64,000 nt of DNA from DASUGC01 sp035606665. Its GTDB lineage: Bacteria; Acidobacteriota; Vicinamibacteria; Vicinamibacterales; SCN-69-37. The position numbers and the translations under genes were made by a program. Below are positions 34,241-40,698 of this stretch, one piece after another. Below the pieces are notes generated by a model, which did not search any database, was not told where the DNA came from, and saw nothing but the letters and a program-made list of their open reading frames with translations. The stretch covers positions 161,088 through 225,087 of the forward strand of contig DATNEY010000021.1 in the NCBI GenBank assembly GCA_035606665.1, given 5' to 3'. Within the stretch, counting starts at the first letter, position 1. Each line of letters starts with the position of its first letter.

Positions 34241-35251
34241 GTGTCGTTCGAGCTCGCGAGCCTGCTGGCCATCATTCTGGTGGCCCTGATCTTCGACTAC
34301 ATCAACGGCTTTCACGATGCGGCGAATTCCATCGCCACCGTCGTGTCAACCCGCGTCCTGACGCCGCTGCAGGCCGTCGCATGGGCGGCCTTCTTCAACT
34401 TCGTCGCGGCCTTCTTCTTCGGTACCGGCGTCGCCAAGACCGTGGGCTCCGGCATGGTGGACTTGAACGTCGTGACGTTCACCGTCATCTTCGCCGGCCT
34501 GACGGGCGCGATCATCTGGAACCTGATCACGTGGTATTTCGGGTTGCCTACGAGCTCGTCGCATGCGCTCTTCGGCGGGTATGCCGGTGCCGCGGTTGCC
34601 AAGGCTGGGTTCGGCGCCGTCATTGTGTCCGGCTGGACCAAGACCCTCATTTTCATCGTCGTCGCGCCGGTGATTGGCCTGGTCGTCGGTCTGGCCGTGA
34701 TGACCACCATCTACCACGTGTTCCATGACGTCGCGCCGTCACGCGTGAACCGGTGGTTCAAGAAATTTCAGCTCCTTTCGGCTGCGTTCTACAGCCTCAT
34801 GCACGGCGCCAACGATGCGCAGAAGACGATGGGAATCATCACGGGCGCCCTTGTGACGGGTGGGTACCTCACGACGTTTGAAGTGCCCTACTGGGTCATT
34901 CTGGCCGCGCACGCGGCGATCGGCCTCGGCACGCTTTCCGGCGGATGGCGGATCATCAAGACGATGGGGCAGCGAATCACGAAGCTCCAGCCGTCCGGCG
35001 GTTTCGCCGCGGAGACGGGCGCGGCAGTCGCGATCTTCACGGCGACGCAGATGGGGATAGGCATCAGCACGACGCACACCATCACGGGCGCCATCATCGG
35101 CGTCGGCGCCACGAAACGCCTGAGCGCAGTGCGCTGGGGCGTGGCGGGCGACATTGTCGGGGCGTGGCTTCTGACGATCCCGGCCTCAGCCACGATCGGC
35201 GCGCTGACGTACTACATCGTGGCGTTCATCACCGGGTTGCTGTCCCGGTAG
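34241..35251 (+). CDS. pit: Inorganic phosphate transporter, Pit family
   Basis: Pit transports metal-phosphate with protons. The 336-residue protein has about ten hydrophobic segments and the two signature loops, DYINGFHDAANSIATVVST near the N-terminus and LMHGANDAQKTMGI in the second half, in the characteristic inverted duplication. GTG 34241 follows the DUF47 stop by 6 bases. It is convergent with phoR, with a REP-like palindrome pair between. Confidence 0.94.
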   Translation: MSFELASLLAIILVALIFDYINGFHDAANSIATVVSTRVLTPLQAVAWAAFFNFVAAFFFGTGVAKTVGSGMVDLNVVTFTVIFAGLTGAIIWNLITWYFGLPTSSSHALFGGYAGAAVAKAGFGAVIVSGWTKTLIFIVVAPVIGLVVGLAVMTTIYHVFHDVAPSRVNRWFKKFQLLSAAFYSLMHGANDAQKTMGIITGALVTGGYLTTFEVPYWVILAAHAAIGLGTLSGGWRIIKTMGQRITKLQPSGGFAAETGAAVAIFTATQMGIGISTTHTITGAIIGVGATKRLSAVRWGVAGDIVGAWLLTIPASATIGALTYYIVAFITGLLSR

Positions 35252-35256
35252 GCGAT

Positions 35257-35323
35257 CCGGCGGGCTGAAGCCCGCCGGCTACGCAGCTGGACGTCCGTAG
35301 TCGGCGGCCTTTTAGGCCGCCGA
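35257..35323. repeat. REP-like palindrome pair at a convergent junction, overlapping the phoR stop
   Basis: CCGGCGGGC (35257-35265) pairs perfectly with GCCCGCCGG (35270-35278) around TGAA. TCGGCGGCCT (35301-35310) pairs perfectly with AGGCCGCCGA (35314-35323) around TTT. The second hairpin contains the phoR stop codon (complement of 35312-35314). The two hairpins closely resemble those at 5042-5085. Confidence 0.85.
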
Positions 35324-37066
35324 CGGAAGCGTCAGTTCCAATACAGTCCCGCCACCTTCGCGATTGGCCGCCCTCACGCGGCCTGCTTGCAACTCCACAA
35401 GGTGCCTGACGATGGACAGCCCCAGGCCAGTGCCACCGGGATCGCGCGCGCGCGATCGATCGACGCGGTAAAAGCGCTCGAAGATGCGTGAGAGATCCGG
35501 CTCAGGAATCCCGGGCCCGCGATCGGCAATCGTCGTCCGGACGACATCACCGTCGCGGACCGCGGCGATTTCAATGACGCCGCCTTCCGGGCTGTAGTTG
35601 CTGGCGTTCTCGATCAGGTTTCGAAAGACGTCCCCAAGTTTCGCGGGATCGGCCGTGACGTGGCTTGCACCACCGTGGATCTCGATGCGGACTGATTGCT
35701 TGCGCGCGCGAAGTGCCCCTTCGAGGTCGCGCTCGACGAGATCGATCACCTCGGCGAGCGAGCAGCGGGTGGGCGCCAACGTCTCCTGCCCGGCATCCAG
35801 TCGTGCCAGTCTGAGGAGATCGCGTACGAGCCGTTCCATACGCAGCGAATGCCGGTCGATGATCTCGAGGAACTGCCGGGTTTGTTCCGGGGAGCCTGGG
35901 GAATCCTGCAGCGCTTCGACGTAGCCGCGGATGGCGGTGAGCGGCGTACGGAGTTCGTGCGAGACGTTGGCGACGAAGTCGCGCCGGACCTGGTCGGCGC
36001 GCCTGAGATCCGTGATGTCCCGAAGCACGAGCACCGCGCCGCCGCCGCGCGCGGCCGCGACCGGCACGCTGTGCGCCACAAACGTGCGGCGCGTCCCCGC
36101 GTCGAGTTGCACCTCAACCGGGGCCGGCGATCCGCCGGTCAACGCCGCGGCGACCAGGCGGCACACGTCAGGATGGCGAACCAGCTCGACATAGTGCGTG
36201 TCGCCGGAGTCCGCCGGCAGGCGCAGCATCGCGCGGGCAGCCGGGTTGGTGAGCACGAGGTGCCCGTTGGCGGCGACGAGCAGCACGCCTTCGGCCATGC
36301 CCGTGAGGATGGCGTCCGTATGCGCCCGCTCCCGCGCCATCTCCACAAGACGGTTCCCGAGCTCTCGCGCGGTGTGATCGAGCACGTTGGCGACGACGCC
36401 GAGCTCGTCGCGGCCGAAATCACGCGCCGGCCGTGAGAAGTCGCCTGCCTGATACCGGCGCGCCGTTTCCGCGACCGCGCGGACACGCCGGCCGATGAAG
36501 GCTGAGGCCACGAACGTCAGCACCAGCGCCGCGCCCAGGCCCGCGCCGAGGCCGATTAGCGCTTTCTGGCGCACGCTCGCGACGCGCTCTTCGATCGTGG
36601 TGAGTGGCAATGCGACGCGCGCGACAGCGACCGGCCCCCCGCGAACGGCTGCAGCGGCATACAGGGTCTCAGTCGACGTCGTGTGGCTCCGGCGAACCGC
36701 TACGCCCTCGCCGGAAGCTCGAGCCTGGATGACTTCCTCGCGCGTCGAATGGTTCTCGACCAGCGGCACGGCAGCGGTGTCGACCTCCGAGTCCCCGAGA
36801 ACGCGCCCGTCTGCAGCGATGAACGTTACCCGCGCGCCGATGCGCTTGCCGATGTCGTCGGCTTCTGCGTCGGCGTCAGCATCGGAGAGGGGAGCGCGGT
36901 GCGACAGTAGCGCCGCGGTCAACCGGGCTTCGGCGACCAGCGTGCGTTCGATCTCCTGGCGAAGGTACGTGCGCAGCGCCGACTCGACCAGCCACGTCGC
37001 GACGCCCACCGCGAGGGACGCAGACACGAAGACCGCGATGAACGTGCGCGTGCGGAACGTCATCAA
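35312..37066 (-). CDS. phoR: Sensor histidine kinase, PhoR type
   Basis: The 584-residue membrane kinase has transmembrane helices near 11-31 and 170-192 around a periplasmic sensor of about 135 residues, a HAMP linker, a PAS domain (about 235-345), HisKA with the phospho-accepting His in NVSHELRTPLTAI (about 370), and a HATPase domain (ENASNYSP, DRGPGIPEPDLSRIFERFYR, GGTGLGLSIV). It is encoded directly after phoB on the same strand. The periplasmic sensor makes it larger than E. coli PhoR. The stop codon is inside a palindrome. Confidence 0.88.
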   Translation of the reverse strand: MMTFRTRTFIAVFVSASLAVGVATWLVESALRTYLRQEIERTLVAEARLTAALLSHRAPLSDADADAEADDIGKRIGARVTFIAADGRVLGDSEVDTAAVPLVENHSTREEVIQARASGEGVAVRRSHTTSTETLYAAAAVRGGPVAVARVALPLTTIEERVASVRQKALIGLGAGLGAALVLTFVASAFIGRRVRAVAETARRYQAGDFSRPARDFGRDELGVVANVLDHTARELGNRLVEMARERAHTDAILTGMAEGVLLVAANGHLVLTNPAARAMLRLPADSGDTHYVELVRHPDVCRLVAAALTGGSPAPVEVQLDAGTRRTFVAHSVPVAAARGGGAVLVLRDITDLRRADQVRRDFVANVSHELRTPLTAIRGYVEALQDSPGSPEQTRQFLEIIDRHSLRMERLVRDLLRLARLDAGQETLAPTRCSLAEVIDLVERDLEGALRARKQSVRIEIHGGASHVTADPAKLGDVFRNLIENASNYSPEGGVIEIAAVRDGDVVRTTIADRGPGIPEPDLSRIFERFYRVDRSRARDPGGTGLGLSIVRHLVELQAGRVRAANREGGGTVLELTLPSAA

Positions 37067-37101
37067 TTCATCAATCGGTCAATCGGTCAATCCATCCATG
37101 G
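37067..37101. repeat. TCAATCGG direct repeats between phoB and phoR
   Basis: Degenerate octamers (ATCAATTC, ATCAATCGG, TCAATCGG, TCAATCC) fill the gap between the phoB stop and the phoR start. They recall the ATTGAC/GTCAAT units of the hairpin at 24161-24217. No inverted arm is seen. Confidence 0.6.
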
Positions 37102-37818
37102 TCAATGCGAAGCCGGAGGCGGATCGTCGAGCCGGTAGCCAAATTGCTTGACGGTCGAGAGCGCCGTCGTGAGGAGCGGAATCTTCTCGCGCAGCCTGCG
37201 CACGTGCACATCGACAGTTCTCGTGCCGCCCGTGTATTGATAACCCCAGACGTCCGTCAGCAGGCGGTCGCGTGACAGCACGCGTCCGCGATGCTCGAGC
37301 AGGTACTGCAGGAGCAGGAACTCCTTCGCGGTGAGTTTGACTCCCGATTCCGAAACTCGGACCTCGTGGCGATCGAGGTTCATGAAGATCGGGCCGTACG
37401 CAAGCTCGGTGGACGGCTGGCTTGCGCGCTCCGTCCGCCGAAGCAGCGCGCCCACGCGCGCCACGAGTTCCTTGGGACTGAACGGCTTCGTGACGTAGTC
37501 GTCGGCGCCCAGCTCGAGCCCTTTGACGCGGTCGGCCTCTTCGCCCTTGGCGGTCAGCATCAGGATCGGCAGGGCCGCCGTCGAGCTCTCCGCTCGCAGC
37601 GCCTGGCACACCTGCATACCGTCCATGCCCGGCAGCATCACGTCGAGCACGACAAGATCCGGCGGCGATTGCCGGGCCGCTATGAGCGCATCGCGTCCCG
37701 ATCCCAGCACCGTTGTCTCATGGCCGGCGCGATCGAGATAGTGCTTGATGAGCTCCGCGATGTCCGCGCTGTCTTCGACGATGAGCACACGTGCCACGCG
37801 GACGATCTTATAATCCAT
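37102..37818 (-). CDS. phoB: OmpR-family response regulator, PhoB type
   Basis: The 238-residue regulator has a receiver domain (LIVEDSADIAEL, phospho-acceptor D59 in VVLDVMLPG, KPFSPKEL) and a winged-helix DNA-binding domain (about 140-235, with KLTAKEFLLLQYLLEHR and TVDVHVRRLREKI). It forms an operon with the PhoR-type kinase and would answer to phosphate limitation. The start is ATG 37818; GTG 37800 is also possible. The start region overlaps the candidate promoter of the divergent NicO-like gene (gap 4 bases). Confidence 0.88.
   Translation of the reverse strand: MDYKIVRVARVLIVEDSADIAELIKHYLDRAGHETTVLGSGRDALIAARQSPPDLVVLDVMLPGMDGMQVCQALRAESSTAALPILMLTAKGEEADRVKGLELGADDYVTKPFSPKELVARVGALLRRTERASQPSTELAYGPIFMNLDRHEVRVSESGVKLTAKEFLLLQYLLEHRGRVLSRDRLLTDVWGYQYTGGTRTVDVHVRRLREKIPLLTTALSTVKQFGYRLDDPPPASH
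37809..37814 (+). promoter_or_regulatory. Candidate -10 box (TATAAT) of the NicO/HupE-like gene
   Basis: TATAAT ends 8 bases before ATG 37823, with no Shine-Dalgarno sequence, so the transcript is probably leaderless. The box lies within the first codons of the divergent phoB gene. Confidence 0.5.
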
Positions 37819-37822
37819 CGCG

Positions 37823-38515
37823 ATGTCTTTCCTGACGCTGGCGGCTTCAGCGCTCTCGCTGGGCTTCCTTCACGGTCTCGGCGCCGATCACCTCATGGCC
37901 ATTGCCGCGCTCTCAGTGGATGGACCAACCGAGCGTCGTCAGGCGCGCGCCATGCGCACCGCGGTTGGTTTTGCCGCCGGCCACGCGATGGTGCTGGCCG
38001 TCGGTGCGCTTGCCGCAGTTACCCTGGGGCTGCTCGTGCCCGCGGTGATCTCCTCCGGCGCCGAGCGCGTCGGGGGCGGCATGCTCGTGGCGATGGGTGT
38101 CTTCGGTGTGTGGTCTCTCGCAAGCGGACGAAGCTACGGCCACATCCACGGTCCGTCCGGCGACTCTGCCGCCGGCCGCTGGCACCTCCACCTCGCCCGC
38201 GCGTCCGGCCATCCCGCTCACACTCACGGCGGTTCGGTGGTCCCGCTCGTCATCGGCGCGCTCTTCGCCGTCAGCAGCCTGCGCGCGGTGATGCTGTTGC
38301 AGCCGTTCTCACCGAGCGCTCAAGCGCTCGCGCTCCCGTCACTCCTCGTTCTCATCGCGCTCTTCGGCGTCGGCATCCTGATCTCGATGTCCCTGTTCGG
38401 CGTCCTGCTCGCAAGGGTCCTCTCGCTCAGGACCGTGAACGCAGTCGGCCGGGGCGCTGCGGCGATCGTCTCGGCGGCGTCGATTGGGCTGGGACTCTAC
38501 TGGATGGTGTCGTAA
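37823..38515 (+). CDS. NicO/HupE-like membrane transporter
   Basis: The 230-residue protein has about six hydrophobic segments. GFLHGLGADHLMAIAAL in the first helix is the HX4DH-like metal motif of nickel/cobalt NicO and HupE/UreJ transporters. A His-rich loop follows (YGHIHGPSG, WHLHLARASGHPAHTHGG), which could bind nickel or cobalt. The substrate is inferred. The gene is divergent from phoB with a 4-base gap and convergent with the MFS gene. Confidence 0.75.
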   Translation: MSFLTLAASALSLGFLHGLGADHLMAIAALSVDGPTERRQARAMRTAVGFAAGHAMVLAVGALAAVTLGLLVPAVISSGAERVGGGMLVAMGVFGVWSLASGRSYGHIHGPSGDSAAGRWHLHLARASGHPAHTHGGSVVPLVIGALFAVSSLRAVMLLQPFSPSAQALALPSLLVLIALFGVGILISMSLFGVLLARVLSLRTVNAVGRGAAAIVSAASIGLGLYWMVS

Positions 38516-38520
38516 CGACG

Positions 38521-38640
38521 GGTCACGACGGGTAGCCGTTGTGACTGGTCGCAACCTGTCGTCCCGTGTCGCAACCTGTCGTCACCTGTCGTCACCTGTC
38601 GTCACCTGTCGTCACCCGTCGTGACCTGTTGTCACACCCT
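38521..38640. repeat. Tandem decamer array flanked by inverted arms at a convergent junction
   Basis: From 38541 to 38640 the sequence is ten in-register decamers related to GTCACCTGTC; three consecutive copies (38581-38610) are identical. GGTCACGACGGGT (38521-38533) is the exact reverse complement of 38614-38626. No unique spacers are present, so this is not CRISPR. It lies between the NicO-like and MFS genes. Confidence 0.92.
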
Positions 38641-39915
38641 GTGCAACGTCCCGTGTTTCCGTAGCAGCAACGTCCCTGCAATCAGCACGAGCACCGCGCA
38701 ATTCGCCGTTATCACGACCGGGACGGTGAACTTGTCACTGAGGGCGCCGGCGACGAGCGCGCCGAGCGGCCAGCCGCCGCGCAACGCGACCATGTAGATA
38801 CTGACGACGCGCCCGCGCAGCGCGTCGGGGACGGTGAGCTGGACGAGCGAGAAGCTCATCGAGAACACGGCCATCGAGCACATCCCGGCAAAGAAGACGA
38901 GCAGCAGGCTCAGCGGCAGCCAGCGCGACGCCGCGAAGGCCGTGACGAAGAGCGCCAAGCTGATCTGGCCCACCAGCAGCGCGCGGCCCATGTGCTTGAA
39001 CCTGCCGGCCGTGCCGATGACGAGCGCGCCGACGATGGCGCCGAGGCCTTGCGCGGCCATCAGCATCCAGAGACGCGTCTCAGGCAGCTGATGGCCCGTC
39101 AGCAGCGTCGTCGCGAAGGCCGGCAGGAATGTAGACACCGGCATCGCCAGGAACGTCGTGATGAAGGCCATCAGCGTCAGCAACACGAGCAATCGGTTCT
39201 CGCGGACGTAGGTCAGTCCGCCGCGCAGTTCGTGACCGAGCGCACGCGGATTCGCGTTCGGTACGTGCGGCGGCAGGTGCAGGCTGGCCAGAGCGACGAC
39301 CACGAGAAAGAAGGAAACACCGTTCAGCGTGAAGCACCAGGCCACGCCGATGCCGGCGAGCACCGCGCCGCCGGCCACTGGGCCGAGGACGCGTGACAGG
39401 TTGAACTGCGTCGAATTGAGCGCGATCGCGTTCTGCATGTCGCGCCGCGGTACGAGAGAAGGGATCAAGGCCTGGTAGGCGGGCCCCCCGAAGGCCTGAC
39501 CCGTGCCCGCCACGATCGAGAGCAGGAAGATCATCCAGATGTTGATGTGGCCCGTAAATACCAACAGGGCCAGCGTGAGGGCGGAAAACGCCTGCGTGTA
39601 CTGCGAGAACGTCAGCAGCCGCCGCTTATCGTGCCGGTCGGCGATGACGCCGCCGATGAGTATTAGAAGGAGGATGGGCAACTGCCCGAGAAAACTGTCG
39701 AGGCCGAGATAGAAGTTGGATTTCGTGAGATCGAAGATGAGCCAGCTCTGCGCGTAGCTCTGCATCCACGTGCCGATCGTGGAGCCGAGCGCCGCAAACC
39801 AGAGCAGGCGGTAGTTTCGATGCGAGAGCGCGCCCGCGAGGCGTTCTGTCCAGGTCCGGTCGGTGTCAGTTCCTTGACTAGAATCGGGCGCTGGCGGGCC
39901 CGCGGCGATTGTCAC
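38632..39915 (-). CDS. MFS transporter (EntS/MFS_3-like)
   Basis: The 427-residue protein has about twelve hydrophobic segments, with the motif GGVIADRHDKRRLL between helices 2 and 3 and a long middle loop. NYRLLWFAALGSTIGTWMQSYAQSWLIFDLT matches the EntS/drug-exporter group. It probably exports a small hydrophobic compound or siderophore. The GTG at 39915 is the likely start (TIAAGPPAPDSSQG before the first helix). The 3' end lies in the decamer array. Confidence 0.85.
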   Translation of the reverse strand: MTIAAGPPAPDSSQGTDTDRTWTERLAGALSHRNYRLLWFAALGSTIGTWMQSYAQSWLIFDLTKSNFYLGLDSFLGQLPILLLILIGGVIADRHDKRRLLTFSQYTQAFSALTLALLVFTGHINIWMIFLLSIVAGTGQAFGGPAYQALIPSLVPRRDMQNAIALNSTQFNLSRVLGPVAGGAVLAGIGVAWCFTLNGVSFFLVVVALASLHLPPHVPNANPRALGHELRGGLTYVRENRLLVLLTLMAFITTFLAMPVSTFLPAFATTLLTGHQLPETRLWMLMAAQGLGAIVGALVIGTAGRFKHMGRALLVGQISLALFVTAFAASRWLPLSLLLVFFAGMCSMAVFSMSFSLVQLTVPDALRGRVVSIYMVALRGGWPLGALVAGALSDKFTVPVVITANCAVLVLIAGTLLLRKHGTLHRV

Positions 39916-39983
39916 GCATCACATTCTTGATCGGTTTGAACAAACCTTCCGGCGCTCCGCAACGTCGAACTCGAACAAAGGCG

Positions 39984-39997
39984 TACGAAAGTTCGTA
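39984..39997. promoter_or_regulatory. Perfect palindrome upstream of the small barrel gene
   Basis: TACGAAAGTTCGTA is TACGAA and TTCGTA around AG. It lies 83 bases upstream of GTG 40081 in a 165-base gap between divergent genes. It could be an operator for either gene. No regulator can be named. Confidence 0.4.
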
Positions 39998-40080
39998 GAA
40001 GGCTAGTAACATGGGTAGGTTGTAGGCAGTACCGAAGGCGTCCATATTGGCGCTTGCGGCTTTTTTCTCAGGAGGTATGC

Positions 40081-40587
40081 GTGCGTATTCGAAGTGTGTT
40101 CGTGGCAGTGGCAAGTGCAGTGGCTCTGTTTGTCTCCGCTCAGCCGGCGGCAGCTCAGTCGAAGGTCGAGTTCTCCATCGGGTACAACTTCCTGAGGGAG
40201 ATCGAAGAGGGCGCACAGAGCATGCCCGCCGGTTGGGGCGCGTCGGTCTCCGGTGGCGGTAGCGGCAAGATCAAGCTCGTCGGCGACATCAGCGGCAACC
40301 ACAAGGACGGCGTGAAGCTCTACTTCTTCCAGGGCGGCGCGGAATTTGGTCTTGGCAACAAGGCCGACGCCAAGGCTATGCCCTACGTGCGACTCCTGGC
40401 AGGCGCCGGCCGTCAGTCCTTTGGCAGCGTTTCGGACACTGCGTTCGTGTTCACGCCTGAAGTCGGCGTGAGGGTGAAGGGCAGCGGCCGCATTGGCGCT
40501 CGCATCGCCGCGGGCTTCCCGATCGTTCGCGATGACGGAGACACGTTCAAGTTCTTCCGTCTGTTCTTCGGCGTGTCGATCCAGTAG
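40081..40587 (+). CDS. Small outer-membrane beta-barrel protein
   Basis: The 168-residue protein has a signal peptide ending near SAQPAAAQ and then alternating-strand sequence with a Gly-rich turn (SGGGSGK). The end is FGVSIQ rather than a classical aromatic. A strong Shine-Dalgarno AGGAGGT (40070-40076) sits 4 bases before GTG 40081; an ATG at 40077 in another frame is not coding. This is one of the few clear Shine-Dalgarno sites in the window. A good intrinsic terminator follows. Confidence 0.72.
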   Translation: MRIRSVFVAVASAVALFVSAQPAAAQSKVEFSIGYNFLREIEEGAQSMPAGWGASVSGGGSGKIKLVGDISGNHKDGVKLYFFQGGAEFGLGNKADAKAMPYVRLLAGAGRQSFGSVSDTAFVFTPEVGVRVKGSGRIGARIAAGFPIVRDDGDTFKFFRLFFGVSIQ

Positions 40588-40605
40588 CGCGTTTCTTACA
40601 CACTG

Positions 40606-40637
40606 AAAAGGGCCGGGTCCGCTGACCCGGCCCTTTT
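40606..40637 (+). terminator. Rho-independent terminator
   Basis: AAAAGGGCCGGGTC (40606-40619) pairs perfectly with GACCCGGCCCTTTT (40624-40637) around CGCT, and the T-rich TTTTCGTTTG follows. It ends the small barrel gene 47 bases after its stop and isolates the ADOP gene. It is the only clear classical terminator I see in the window. Confidence 0.92.
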
Positions 40638-40674
40638 CGTTTGTGCCAGGCGACCGTCATTGTCCGCCCGCGTC

Positions 40675-40680
40675 TAAGAT
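40675..40680 (+). promoter_or_regulatory. Candidate -10 box of the ADOP permease gene
   Basis: TCTAAGAT contains TAAGAT, 18 bases before ATG 40699, and GAGGA (40686-40690) lies between as a Shine-Dalgarno site. Unlike most promoters here it leaves a short leader. Confidence 0.35.
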
Positions 40681-40698
40681 CGCGCGAGGAGCACTGTC

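Noticed and set aside
38541..38640. CRISPR-like repeat array
   Set aside because: Units are 10 bases with no spacers, and no cas gene is in the window.
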